A DNA stretch of 64,000 bases, from positions 222,441 through 286,440 of the forward strand of contig NZ_JBOIUB010000009.1 in assembly GCF_050749885.1 (NCBI RefSeq). Reading direction: 5' to 3'. This DNA comes from Zooshikella sp050749885 (GTDB taxonomy: Bacteria; Pseudomonadota; Gammaproteobacteria; Pseudomonadales; Zooshikellaceae). Positions 26,486-36,035 of the stretch are shown in pieces. The position numbers were made by a program, and so were the translations under genes. The notes under the pieces are model-generated. The model made no database searches, was not told where the DNA came from, and was given only the letters and a program-made list of their open reading frames with translations. The number at the start of each line of letters is the position of its first letter. Positions within the stretch are counted from its first letter, which is position 1.

Positions 26486-27703
26486 CTAGTTGATAGAGGG
26501 CTTACCAATAAATTTTAGGCAAGGTAAATTATAGAAAAAATCAACGACTTTTATACGGTCTTGTAGAAAATACCGGTATAGACCACCTGCCGTGCTGACC
26601 ACTAAATTATACTCTTCTCCTTGTCGCAATTCATTGACGAGCTTTGATTGTCCTTTATCGTTAATAAATTCGAAAAAGTGTGAATTTATACTAATTGGTT
26701 TAATATTTTGATTAACCCCTAGTGGAAAAGAAATAAAAGCTTCTGTGGCTATTAGCCCTTTTTCTTGGATAATCGCTTGAGGGAATTTTTGAGCTAAACT
26801 TTTTAATGCGTAGACACTGTTGCCTTCTCCCCAGCAGCTTATTAAGGAAAGCTCTGGCCAAATACGAGTGTATTGGTTAGCTGAAAGCTTGGCTAATTCC
26901 TCACTGCGTTTTGGTGCTGGTTGAATTTGAAATTCATTAATGTTTATTTTTTCATGGAGTGAAATAGAGCCTGTTGCAAGGTCATGAAGCAAAGGTTGCC
27001 AGTAATCTTCTAATTGTTCTAATAATTGAGAAAAATAATATGGATGCCAAACAGAGATGAAACGGAGATCTTTGCATGCTATTAGATAAAGTAATGTCAA
27101 ATAGTTAAATGAATCAACTGAGTTGAGTTTAATGAGTGAATTGGGTACAGCAACAACAGAGTTTATGAGACTGTGAATTTTGTTGGTTAAATAATTGTTT
27201 TCTTCAGCGTAACCAATTTTTACAGCTGACTTTTGATGAAATTCCATTAAATTGGGAGCAATAGACCAATAAGATGAGCCGGCCATAATGTTTGGTTTTA
27301 ACTTGAAAACATTATTGATCCAAGGAGCAACTCCTTGGCTAAATTCCTTTTGGAGTTCATGTGTATAGGGAATGAGTTTTATATCTCCTGTTGCACCACT
27401 GGTTGGCATTAAGCAAAGAACACTATCTGTCGTTAGGATATTTGCTTGCCCTTCAATGATGCTTTGTATCCATGGTGTGAACTCATTGTAGTCCCTTATA
27501 GGGACACGCTTTTGATAATCACTGAAGGTTTTTATGTGTTTAAAATTATGTTGCTGGCCAAATTGGGTATATGCATTGTTTTTGATGTAGTGGAATAGTT
27601 TGGCAAACTGAACGCGTTCAGGATGAAGTGCTGCTTTTCTGAATGCATAAGAATTAGGAATGTTGCCAAGGTACCATAGTGCATTTATAGCCGTTTTGAG
27701 CAT
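26486..27703 (-). CDS. GH3-family acyl-adenylating protein, C-terminally short
   Basis: 405 residues. Sequence layout of the GH3 (auxin-responsive) adenylate-forming family: FQQ-type opening with IKTFSDYQKRVPIRDYNEFTPWI, ATP-binding MPTSGATGDIKLIPYT (the P-loop-like TSGTTG motif), and late GGLYRYFLQDRIKVVDF. GH3 proteins join amino acids to acyl acids via an acyl-adenylate and are usually 500-600 residues. This one stops right after CLKFIGKPSIN, where relatives continue with a C-terminal lid domain of about 130-150 residues; no such sequence follows in any frame before yjfC. So it may be a truncated or catalytically altered member. It faces yjfC and has no operon partner. Confidence 0.75.
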   Translation of the reverse strand: MLKTAINALWYLGNIPNSYAFRKAALHPERVQFAKLFHYIKNNAYTQFGQQHNFKHIKTFSDYQKRVPIRDYNEFTPWIQSIIEGQANILTTDSVLCLMPTSGATGDIKLIPYTHELQKEFSQGVAPWINNVFKLKPNIMAGSSYWSIAPNLMEFHQKSAVKIGYAEENNYLTNKIHSLINSVVAVPNSLIKLNSVDSFNYLTLLYLIACKDLRFISVWHPYYFSQLLEQLEDYWQPLLHDLATGSISLHEKININEFQIQPAPKRSEELAKLSANQYTRIWPELSLISCWGEGNSVYALKSLAQKFPQAIIQEKGLIATEAFISFPLGVNQNIKPISINSHFFEFINDKGQSKLVNELRQGEEYNLVVSTAGGLYRYFLQDRIKVVDFFYNLPCLKFIGKPSIN

Positions 27704-28026
27704 AGAGTTAAATATTTATGAGTTGAAGATTTAATCATTAATCAAAAGTAATAACGTTGAGCCCCTGTTTCATATCATTGAATGCAGCATGTCTCCTCAT
27801 TCATTTTTGGCTGAGGTTTTTATAAGTAAAGCACAGAGTAAACATATTACCCACTATGCTCCTTGTAGCTGGGAGCGTGCTGCTATGTTTTTATCGTCCT
27901 GATTATGTGCAAGACTTATATGCATATTTTTTGTTCAATAATATTTTTATTAATATTAGTTATAATGAATGCCAATAATTTGAACTGGTTAGCGGTTTTA
28001 TCCCTCTAATCTACTATAATTGTCGT
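27704..28026. other. Intergenic stretch with no recognised gene
   Basis: AT-rich; holds the GH3 gene promoter (minus) and possibly that of the candidate RNA at 28027 (TATAAT at 28015-28020, no good -35). Nothing else recognised. Confidence 0.4.
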
Positions 28027-28237
28027 ATAGTTTATCAGGTGGCTTGAAGTGCTAATCACTGTTTTTGTAGCACATATTTCACTGCTTATTTGGATTTGCT
28101 GATGATTGAGAGAGATCAGTTTGTCACTTGATGAATCATTGTTAAAGTATTTTAGCTTTAAACCTCCTCCTGTAATTATTTACTTCCCTAAACCTAGCGT
28201 TGATGTTTGGCTATCTGTAATAGATAGCCTTTTTTTT
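28027..28237 (+). ncRNA. Candidate small RNA with its own terminator
   Basis: No reading frame lies in front of a strong plus-strand terminator at 28209-28237, yet a TATAAT stands at 28015-28020. Between them is an A/U-rich sequence with a C-rich patch CCTCCTCC near 28164 that could pair with Shine-Dalgarno sequences. The 5' end is a guess. It might instead be a decayed intergenic transcript. Confidence 0.3.
28209..28237 (+). terminator. Rho-independent terminator without upstream gene
   Basis: GGCTATCT (28209-28216) pairs with AGATAGCC (28222-28229) around GTAAT, followed by eight T. Confidence 0.85.
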
Positions 28238-28332
28238 ATTTTGTTAGCTAATTACCGCTCTTGAACAACTGAATAGAATACACTTGCCACGTAGTACTCA
28301 TTTAATGGTTTAAAGGTAAGTGGATATAAGTA

Positions 28333-28875
28333 GTGGTACGCTGTGATCCTGTATTAAGCAGTGAGCCAGATCAGATCACCGCATCTAGATCTGATAGTCA
28401 TTGTGATACTCATTCAAAAAAGTGGTTGAGAATTGGCCGTATAGGTAGATTACGATTTGCAACCTATTTCCTGCTTATCATCGCACCAGTGCTGATGGCG
28501 GTGGATATGGCGAGTATCGCGAAGGAAACCCAGTACAGTAAACTGGTCGAAATCTATTTATATCTTGTTTGGCCTTACCTTGTGGGTTATGTGTTTGTTT
28601 TTCTCTTGCCTGTTGCCTTGATGCGGTTTCATGATGTGAGTCGTTCAGGCTGGTGGGTTTGGACTTTATTTATACCTGGTTATAACCTTTATATTTTCTA
28701 TCTTCTTCTGAGTAGACCAGGTTCTTGTGAAATTAATCAGTTTGGGCCTTTGCCTAAGCCGAACTCTCCACGCACTTATATTATATTTGGTATGTTTATG
28801 GCCTTACCATTAGTGTTCATTTATAAAATAAGTCGGACACTTGTTTACTATGGTTTATTAGTGAGCATGCAATAA
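28333..28875 (+). CDS. DUF805 inner-membrane protein
   Basis: 180 residues from GTG 28333; the first Met codon is well inside the first helix, so GTG is preferred although its ribosome-binding site is weak. The polar N-terminus (1-35) precedes RIGRLRFATYFLL, the characteristic opening of DUF805, and LPVALMRFHDVSRSGWWVW, its most conserved segment. Four membrane helices are likely (about 43-60, 74-98, 111-130, 153-172). The family resembles E. coli YhaH/YhaI and has no known activity. Single gene; the terminator at 28209 isolates it from upstream. Confidence 0.8.
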   Translation: MVRCDPVLSSEPDQITASRSDSHCDTHSKKWLRIGRIGRLRFATYFLLIIAPVLMAVDMASIAKETQYSKLVEIYLYLVWPYLVGYVFVFLLPVALMRFHDVSRSGWWVWTLFIPGYNLYIFYLLLSRPGSCEINQFGPLPKPNSPRTYIIFGMFMALPLVFIYKISRTLVYYGLLVSMQ

Positions 28876-29135
28876 AGTAACGGTTTAAATGAAGACTATA
28901 TCCTTCTAGAACCACTTCTATACTCCCTACGCTTAGACTGATTAATTGATAACCTTGAGTGTTGCGTTTCCTATAACTTAGCAAGCTAACCTCCAAAATT
29001 GTTTGTTGAGGGCACATTAGCATGAGTTATAAAAATCAAAGCGAGTTTTACTTGGCAATATGCTAAGGAGTCCGCATACTTTAATAGCAGGCAACAGTAG
29101 AAAGAGCAGATTAGTTTGTGCAGGAGTAGGGCAAA

Positions 29136-29606
29136 GTGGTTAATAAAATGCCTAAAAGCTGTCAACAAGTAGTAGTGTCAGTGTTGTTATTAGTAGCTAG
29201 CGGCTTGGTTCAGGCTGAAATGTATCAATGGCGCGATGAACAAGGGCGAATTCATTATAGTGATAAGCCTCCAGCGGATACTGAGCAGAAGGCCGATAAA
29301 GTTGATATTAGGGTTAAAAATAATGATTTCAACTATATGGATGAGAATAGACTGGAGTCACTACGTCGACAAGAGCAAAACAAAACTGTGCGTGATGAAC
29401 TTGTCGAAAAAGAGCAGGCTAAAAAGAAAAAACAGGACAGAAAAAAGCAGTACAAATGTGTGGGTCTGAAAAATGAATTAGAAAAACTAGAAGGGCCTGT
29501 CGTTTTTTACGATAAGGAAGGAAATCTAGTAAAAGTATCAGAAAAAGAGCGGGATGCGAGAGCTGCACAGATAAGAAAGGAAATACAACAGCACTGCCCT
29601 CAGTGA
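29136..29606 (+). CDS. Small exported DUF4124 protein
   Basis: 156 residues from GTG 29136, chosen for AGGAG at 29122-29126; ATG 29148 is too far from it. A signal peptide ends at about VQA (27). DUF4124 follows (MYQWRDEQGRIHYSDKPP), then a Lys/Glu/Gln-rich helical tail with two Cys (in KCVG and QHCPQ). It shares this plan with the DUF4124 genes at 54811 and 18413. It is probably periplasmic; the role is unknown. It converges on acs. Confidence 0.85.
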   Translation: MVNKMPKSCQQVVVSVLLLVASGLVQAEMYQWRDEQGRIHYSDKPPADTEQKADKVDIRVKNNDFNYMDENRLESLRRQEQNKTVRDELVEKEQAKKKKQDRKKQYKCVGLKNELEKLEGPVVFYDKEGNLVKVSEKERDARAAQIRKEIQQHCPQ

Positions 29607-29698
29607 CACCCATCATTCGTGGTTAATCAGCCTAATTATTAAATACGTATACCCGTATAACTTTTGGGTACACGCACTTAAACATGATGAAGAAAAGC

Positions 29699-31630
29699 TT
29701 AGTCTTGTCGTTCATTAATGAGGTTATCTACTACACCAGGATCGGCAAGTGTTGTAGTATCGCCCAATGAGTCAAGTTCATTACACGCAATTTTGCGTAA
29801 AATCCGCCGCATAATTTTTCCTGAGCGTGTTTTGGGTAATGCCGGTGCCCAGTGCAAAACGTCTGGTTTGGCAATAGGGCCAATTTCCTTGGCGACAAAA
29901 CTTCGTAACTCTGCATCAAGCTGAGGACTTGGCTCGATATCATGCATTGGGCTGATAAATGCGTAAATACCTTGCCCTTTAATATCATGTGGATAGCCTA
30001 CCACTGCGGCTTCAGCAACAGCATCGTGCAACACTAGTGCACTTTCAACTTCTGCTGTACCCATCCGGTGACCTGAAACATTGAGCACATCATCAACGCG
30101 TCCCGTTATCCAGTAATCTCCATCTTCATCGCGTTTAGCTCCATCTCCTGTAAAGTAATAGCCAGGATACGTAGAAAAGTAGGTGTCCAGCATGCGCTGG
30201 TGATTGCCGTAGACTGTTCTGATTTGGCTGGGCCAGCTACCTGTGATGACTAAATTACCTGAAGCGGCTCCTTCTAAAAGCTTACCATCGTTATCAACAA
30301 GCGCAGGTTTCACACCAAAAAAAGGCTTAGTGGCAGAGCCTGGCTTAAGTGTATTTGCGCCAGGGAATGGTGAGATCAGAATCGCGCCTGTTTCAGTTTG
30401 CCACCAAGTATCAACAATAGGACAACGTCCATCACCAACGACATGGTAGTACCATTCCCAGGCTTCAGGGTTTATGGGTTCTCCAACAGTACCAAGCAGT
30501 CTTAGCGATTCACGAGATGAGGGGGTGACATATTCGTCTCCCTGAGCCATAAGTGCTCGGATGGCTGTTGGTGCTGTATAAAAGATATTAACATTGTGCT
30601 TGTCGACGATTTCCCAGCAGCGTGCAGGAGTAGGGTAGGTTGGTACGCCTTCAAACATTAAAGTGGTTGCCCCATTGGCCAGTGGTCCATAAATAATATA
30701 AGAGTGACCCGTAACCCAACCGATATCAGCCGTACACCAGTAAATTTCACCAGGTTGATAGTCAAAAATATATTTGAAACTCATGGTTGCTTGAAGCAGA
30801 TAACCACCTGTTGTATGAAGCACCCCTTTTGGCTTGCCTGTAGAGCCTGATGTATAAAGAATAAATAGTGGGTCTTCAGCATCCATTGTTTCTGGAGGGC
30901 AACTGGAGGCTACTTTTGCGGCTAATTCGTGATACCAGACATCTCTGTTTGCTTTCCAGGCGATGTTACCGCCATTCCGTTTAATAACAATCACTGAATG
31001 TACATCAGGGCAGCTTTCTAAGGCTGCATCCGTATTTTGCTTTAATGGTATGAATTTACCACCACGAACGCCTTCGTCAGCGGTAATGACGACAGAGCAA
31101 TCAGCATCCAGTATACGTTCTTTTAAGGATTCTGGAGAAAAGCCACCAAATACCACTGAGTGAATAGCGCCTATTCGGGCACAGGCTAGCATGGCATAGG
31201 CTGCTTCGGGGATCATGGGCATATAAATACAAACCCGATCTCCTTTTTTAACACCTCGTTCTTTTAAAGCATTGGCCATACGGCAGACGTTGTCATACAA
31301 CATCTGATAGGTGATATTTAATGACTGGCCAGGCTCATCTGCTTCCCAAATAATCGCGGTTTGATTGGCTTTGGTTGGCAAGTGGCGGTCAATACAGTTG
31401 TAAGTGATATTGAGCTTACCACCCACAAACCAGGCCACATTACCTTCAGCAAAGTCACCTTCAAATACCTTTTCCCAAGGAGAAAACCAGTGGAGGTGAA
31501 CTTTTGCTTGCTCGCCCCAGAATGCATCTGGGTTGTTGATTGACTCCAGGTACAGCTCTTGATAGTTCTGCTCATTAATATATGCGGATTTAAAGGATTC
31601 CTTTATCGCATGATTTTTTATTTTGAACAT
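29699..31630 (-). CDS. acs: Acetyl-CoA synthetase (AMP-forming)
   Basis: 643 residues, normal length. It activates acetate through acetyl-AMP to acetyl-CoA. ATP-binding YTSGSTGKPKGV, the A5-like WWQTETG motif, YFTGDGAKRDEDGDYWITGR, and the C-terminal PKTRSGKIMRR containing the catalytic Lys that is switched off by acetylation are all present. It lies next to pgi, as in the PAO1 acsB region. The 378-base upstream spacer contains the pgi terminator and presumably the acs promoter; CbrB or other acetate regulators could act there but no site was identified. Confidence 0.97.
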   Translation of the reverse strand: MFKIKNHAIKESFKSAYINEQNYQELYLESINNPDAFWGEQAKVHLHWFSPWEKVFEGDFAEGNVAWFVGGKLNITYNCIDRHLPTKANQTAIIWEADEPGQSLNITYQMLYDNVCRMANALKERGVKKGDRVCIYMPMIPEAAYAMLACARIGAIHSVVFGGFSPESLKERILDADCSVVITADEGVRGGKFIPLKQNTDAALESCPDVHSVIVIKRNGGNIAWKANRDVWYHELAAKVASSCPPETMDAEDPLFILYTSGSTGKPKGVLHTTGGYLLQATMSFKYIFDYQPGEIYWCTADIGWVTGHSYIIYGPLANGATTLMFEGVPTYPTPARCWEIVDKHNVNIFYTAPTAIRALMAQGDEYVTPSSRESLRLLGTVGEPINPEAWEWYYHVVGDGRCPIVDTWWQTETGAILISPFPGANTLKPGSATKPFFGVKPALVDNDGKLLEGAASGNLVITGSWPSQIRTVYGNHQRMLDTYFSTYPGYYFTGDGAKRDEDGDYWITGRVDDVLNVSGHRMGTAEVESALVLHDAVAEAAVVGYPHDIKGQGIYAFISPMHDIEPSPQLDAELRSFVAKEIGPIAKPDVLHWAPALPKTRSGKIMRRILRKIACNELDSLGDTTTLADPGVVDNLINERQD

Positions 31631-31950
31631 GTCATATCCTTGTTGTTAACCCCTTGGCAAGGGTTTACATCGCTCGTTGTATTTCTTATGTATTATTTTT
31701 ATTAAGAAAGGTTCTGTTAATACTATTTTAGGTTATTGATTGTTCAAATATTTGATTTTTATTATATATAGCGTGGTTTGAAGCTTAGATTAACTTAATA
31801 AAATGGCTTTGCCATAGAGTGATTTAACGCCGTAGGTATGCCTATCATGGAGTAAATTTTTAGGGTGGCGATAACATACCGTTGACTAAAAAAGTATTAA
31901 TGGAACCTGAGTGTTTCATGTTAGCGAGTGCAAGATGAAATGCAAAGAAA
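31631..31950. other. Spacer between acs and pgi
   Basis: AT-rich upstream region of acs. Apart from the pgi terminator just to its right, no structure, RNA or reading frame was recognised. Confidence 0.4.
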
Positions 31951-31974
31951 AACGGCAGGAATTAACCTGCCGTT
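31943..31974 (-). terminator. pgi terminator
   Basis: On the minus strand AACGGCAGG pairs with CCTGCCGTT (31951-31974) around a 6-base loop, followed by a U-rich tail, 35 bases after the pgi stop. Confidence 0.85.
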
Positions 31975-32008
31975 CTCAAAAAGAAAGCTGACTAATTTAA
32001 ATCATCAA

Positions 32009-33679
32009 TCAGTCATTTTTTTCCCGAAACATATTGATCAGTGCATTAGTTGAACTGTCAAATGCGGGGGCTTCAGCACCAGCCAAGAGTGTAGGATAAA
32101 TGGTGTCACCAAGTTGTTTACCAAGCTCCACACCCCATTGATCGAATGAGTTGATTTGCCACATGTGTCCTTGCACAAAGACTTTGTGCTCGTAAAGCGC
32201 AACTAATGCACCCATGACTTCAGGTGTTACTTTGGGTAGCACCAACATGTTGCTTGGGCGGTTACCGGGGTGAACTTTGTGTGATGCAATTTGATCGGCT
32301 TCTGCCTCGCTTTTCCCTGCAGCCAAAAGTTCTGCTTTTGCTTCTTCCTGACTCTTTCCTGTCATCAGTGCACGGCTTTGGCTTAATGCATTCGCGTAAA
32401 GCCAACGATGATGCTCACCGATAGGGTTGTGAGTTTCAACAGGTGCAACAAAGTCCACTGGAATTAAGGCTGTGCCTTGGTGAAGTAACTGGTGGTAAGC
32501 GTGTTGTCCATTAGTACCCACGTCACCCCAAATGACAGGGCCTGTGGTATAAGTAACGGTTTCACCTGCTTTATTGACAGACTTTCCGTTACTTTCCATA
32601 TCCAGCTGTTGTAAATGATTTGGTAGCTCGCCAAGGTATTTGTCATAAGGGAGTACAGCATGGGAGGCAGCACCCATGTAATTGTGGTACCAAACACCTA
32701 ATAAGCCCATGAGTACAGGCATATTTTCAGCTAGAGGTGCTGTACGGAAGTGCTCATCCATGGCATAAGCACCTTCCAATAACGCGAGGAAGTTATCAAA
32801 GCCAAGAGTAAGCGCAATAGGCATACCAATAGCTGACCATAAAGAATAGCGGCCACCGACCCAGTCCCACATTGGGTAAATATTTTCTTCACAAATACCA
32901 AAAGCAACAGCTTTTTCTACGTTACTGGAAACAGCAAGAAAATGTTTTTGAACATCTTCTTGTTTCGCGCCTTGATCAATTAACCATTGACGACAGGTTT
33001 CGGCGTTTAATTTAGTTTCCAGGGTTGAAAAAGATTTAGATGCGATGATGAACAGTGATGTTTCTGGATCTACTTGCTTGAGAACTTCAGCAGCATCACT
33101 AGGGTCAACGTTGGCGATATAATGGTGTTTAATACCTTCCTTAATATAGGGTGTCAGTCCTTCAATAACCATTTTAGGTCCAAGGAAAGAACCACCAATA
33201 CCTATATTGATAATGTGTTTAATAGGCTTGCCTGTGTAGCCTAACCACTCGCCACTGTGCACTTTTTCAGTTAAAGCCTGCATACGGCGCAAGGTGTCTT
33301 TAATGGCAGGCATTACATCTTGACCATCAACCTTGATTTCACGGTCACCACGATTACGCAGTGCCATGTGTAGTGCAGGCCGATGCTCGGTGTTATTCAC
33401 TTTTTCGCCGTTAAAGAGTGCTTGAATACCATCGTTGAGCTTAGCATCGTTGGCAAGATTGATAAGTGCTTTGAAAGTATCTTCTGTAATCAGGTTTTTT
33501 GAGTAGTCGAGAAACAGCGATGCAGCTTGTAATGAATATCGATTAAAGCGATCCGGGTCTTCTGCAAATAACTGTTTGAGGGTGGTTTGTTGTAGCAACT
33601 CACGTTGTTTTAACAGATCCTCATTATGAGCAAAAGCATCAAGAGGCGTTGGCCCTTGCAGCGTACGATTGTTCATCAT
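32009..33679 (-). CDS. pgi: Glucose-6-phosphate isomerase
   Basis: 556 residues from ATG 33679, preferred over a GTG two codons upstream because the GAGA site is then 10 rather than 4 bases away. It interconverts glucose-6-phosphate and fructose-6-phosphate. Signature segments are present: IGIGGSFLGPKM, FIIASKSFSTLET, GGRYSLWSAIGMPIAL (catalytic region) and SFDQWGVELGKQL near the C-terminus. The length is standard. It is on the minus strand between acs and the pan genes. Confidence 0.97.
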   Translation of the reverse strand: MMNNRTLQGPTPLDAFAHNEDLLKQRELLQQTTLKQLFAEDPDRFNRYSLQAASLFLDYSKNLITEDTFKALINLANDAKLNDGIQALFNGEKVNNTEHRPALHMALRNRGDREIKVDGQDVMPAIKDTLRRMQALTEKVHSGEWLGYTGKPIKHIINIGIGGSFLGPKMVIEGLTPYIKEGIKHHYIANVDPSDAAEVLKQVDPETSLFIIASKSFSTLETKLNAETCRQWLIDQGAKQEDVQKHFLAVSSNVEKAVAFGICEENIYPMWDWVGGRYSLWSAIGMPIALTLGFDNFLALLEGAYAMDEHFRTAPLAENMPVLMGLLGVWYHNYMGAASHAVLPYDKYLGELPNHLQQLDMESNGKSVNKAGETVTYTTGPVIWGDVGTNGQHAYHQLLHQGTALIPVDFVAPVETHNPIGEHHRWLYANALSQSRALMTGKSQEEAKAELLAAGKSEAEADQIASHKVHPGNRPSNMLVLPKVTPEVMGALVALYEHKVFVQGHMWQINSFDQWGVELGKQLGDTIYPTLLAGAEAPAFDSSTNALINMFREKND

Positions 33680-33851
33680 TGACACAGTTTCTCTTTGGTT
33701 ATGTTAATCAGGATTAATGCACAAATGTACAGAAAAAAGCCCCTACAAAAACATAAAAATAGCTGGGAAAGCGTAGAAGGCAAGCTGATTATAGGCAACA
33801 GAAGGGGGGTGGGCCTAGTAACACTAAGTAACAAAACCCACCGAGTTGATT

Positions 33852-34232
33852 TCAGGCAATTTGTACAGGGATGGCGTTCGCACTATGGCTGATTGCGTTG
33901 TTTTCTAACAGGTAAATTAAGGCAGGCTTAAACTCTACTAGTTCGCTTTCGTCGTATTGTGCATAGGCACAAATAATAACGCGATCACCCACCTGAGCTT
34001 TATGTGCAGCAGCGCCATTAACAGAAATAATGCCAGAGCCATCTTCACCACGAATGGCATAGGTTGTAAAACGTTCACCATTTTCAATATTGTAAATCTG
34101 AATTTGCTCATACTCTCGTATACCTGCCATATCCAGTAATTTACCATCAATGGCACATGAGCCTTCATACTCAAGTACAGCGTGAGTAACACGCGCTTGA
34201 TGCAGCTTCGCCTTAAGCATCGTTGTTTGCAT
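33852..34232 (-). CDS. panD: Aspartate 1-decarboxylase (pyruvoyl enzyme)
   Basis: 126 residues from ATG 34232. It makes beta-alanine for pantothenate. The self-cleavage site Gly24-Ser25 in YEGSCAID falls exactly at the canonical position with this start; a GTG at 34247 overlapping the panC stop would shift it by five. Ser25 becomes the pyruvoyl group. It is the last gene of panB-panC-panD, 14 bases after panC. Confidence 0.96.
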   Translation of the reverse strand: MQTTMLKAKLHQARVTHAVLEYEGSCAIDGKLLDMAGIREYEQIQIYNIENGERFTTYAIRGEDGSGIISVNGAAAHKAQVGDRVIICAYAQYDESELVEFKPALIYLLENNAISHSANAIPVQIA

Positions 34233-34246
34233 TGTTTGGTTTTCCA

Positions 34247-35095
34247 CTAGTTCAGATTAATCACAATATTGTCAATTAAGCGAGCTTTACCTAAATAAGC
34301 AGCAGCCAAGACAACGAGTTGTTTATCTTTTGAGGAGGCGGGTAATAAAGAATGCTGATTGCAAATATCAATGTAGTCAGGTTTAAAACCAGCTCGAGCC
34401 AAGTTGGCCGTGGCATCTTTAAGGATAATATCGAAAGGTATGCCAGTTTTTATCGCCTCTTTCACATCACATAAAGTTGCGTATAGTTTGGGGGCTATGG
34501 TTAATTCTTCTTGGGTTAGGTAACCATTACGAGAGCTTAAAGCAAGTCCATGTTCATCACGAGCGATATTGGCGCCGACAATTTTGATGGGAATGTAGAG
34601 GTCATCCACCATTTTTCGAATAACGGCCAGTTGCTGAAAGTCTTTAATACCAAACACAGCAATATCAGGCTGAACAATATTTAATAGCTTACAGACAATA
34701 GTTGCTACCCCAGTAAAATGGCCTGGGCGGCTTTTGCCACAGTGCATATTGGACAAACTGTCTACAGCAACTGTGGTGTGGTGATCCATACCTTCTGGAT
34801 AAATTTCCTCAGTACTAGGTGCAAACAGTAGATCTACCTTCTCATTTTTTAATTGGGCCTGATCTTCTGCCAGCGTGCGGGGGTAGGACTCTAAGTCTTC
34901 ACTGGCACCAAATTGCAGTGGATTCACATAAATACTGACAATCACAACATCTGCTTGCTCTTGTGCTTTATGGACCAAAGATAGGTGGCCTGCATGCAAA
35001 TTACCCATAGTGGGCACAAAGGCAATTCTTTTACCTTCGGTTTTAGCTGCTTGCACAAAATCGCGAATGGCTTGAATGGAGTGGACTGTTTTCAT
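34247..35095 (-). CDS. panC: Pantothenate synthetase
   Basis: 282 residues. It condenses pantoate and beta-alanine using ATP. The nucleotidyltransferase motif is HAGH in PTMGNLHAGHLSLV, and the second signature KMS-like region follows SSRNGYLT. FGIKDFQQLAVIRKMV is the family's conserved ATP-contact region. The start overlaps the panB stop by 4 bases (ATGA), so translation is coupled. The enzyme pair shares its operon with panD. Confidence 0.97.
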   Translation of the reverse strand: MKTVHSIQAIRDFVQAAKTEGKRIAFVPTMGNLHAGHLSLVHKAQEQADVVIVSIYVNPLQFGASEDLESYPRTLAEDQAQLKNEKVDLLFAPSTEEIYPEGMDHHTTVAVDSLSNMHCGKSRPGHFTGVATIVCKLLNIVQPDIAVFGIKDFQQLAVIRKMVDDLYIPIKIVGANIARDEHGLALSSRNGYLTQEELTIAPKLYATLCDVKEAIKTGIPFDIILKDATANLARAGFKPDYIDICNQHSLLPASSKDKQLVVLAAAYLGKARLIDNIVINLN

Positions 35096-35886
35096 TCTTG
35101 AAACCCGTGTTCTTCTGCAGGATAGGTTCCGTTTTTCACTGCCTGGGCGAAAGCTTTAATCGCTGCAGGAATAGAATCAGCTTCTGCTAAAAAGTTTTTA
35201 ACAAAGCGTGCAGACTTGCCAGGAGAAATACCGAGCATGTCGTGTAGTACTAATACTTGTCCATCGGTATCAGGTCCGGCGCCAATACCTATGACAGGAA
35301 CATTAACACGTTCAGTGATTTGTTTGGCTAATGGTGAGGGTACACATTCCAGCACAAATAAGGCTGCGCCTGCATCTGCTAGTTGCTCGGCATCGGCTAA
35401 TAGTTGAGCGGCAGCATCGCCTCGACCTTGTACTTTATAACCGCCAAAAACATTCACTGATTGAGGGGTTAAACCCATGTGGATACAGCAGGGAATACCA
35501 TTACGATTAAGCTGTTGAACGGTATCATTGAGCCATGCTCCGCCTTCGAGTTTAACTACATTAGCTCCAGCAGCCATTAGTTTAGCTGCATTTAGGAGTG
35601 TCATTTCAGGAGTAGCAAACGACATAAAGGGCATATCTGCAATAATCAGAGCACCCTGATTACCTCGGCTTACACATTCAGTGTGGTATACCATCGTCTC
35701 CATGGTGACTGGCAATGTACTATCATGGCCTTGTAATACCATACCCAATGAGTCGCCTACCAATATAGCTTCAATGCCTGCCTTACTGACGACATGGGAA
35801 AATGTGGCATCATAAGTGGTGAGTACAGAAAACTTCTCACCGCTGGCTTTCATTTTATTTAATGTGGTAAGAGTGATATTGGCCAT
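35092..35886 (-). CDS. panB: 3-methyl-2-oxobutanoate hydroxymethyltransferase
   Basis: 264 residues. First committed step of pantothenate synthesis, transferring a hydroxymethyl group from methylene-tetrahydrofolate to ketoisovalerate, an intermediate that also feeds valine (ilv genes further right). Metal and substrate residues lie in LVGDSLGMVLQGHDSTLPV, and IGIGAGPDTDGQVLVLHD is diagnostic. First gene of panBCD. Confidence 0.97.
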   Translation of the reverse strand: MANITLTTLNKMKASGEKFSVLTTYDATFSHVVSKAGIEAILVGDSLGMVLQGHDSTLPVTMETMVYHTECVSRGNQGALIIADMPFMSFATPEMTLLNAAKLMAAGANVVKLEGGAWLNDTVQQLNRNGIPCCIHMGLTPQSVNVFGGYKVQGRGDAAAQLLADAEQLADAGAALFVLECVPSPLAKQITERVNVPVIGIGAGPDTDGQVLVLHDMLGISPGKSARFVKNFLAEADSIPAAIKAFAQAVKNGTYPAEEHGFQE

Positions 35887-36035
35887 GCTTAACTCTCATG
35901 TGCAACTGTGCTTATTGGGCTGATTATACGCAAAATGTTACAGATTCCGAGTGGCTGGTAACAGTCGATCCAATAAACACACTGACTAACAGCAATACAC
36001 CCGTGAAAAAGCAATCCTGTCCTTTGGTAACAGGG

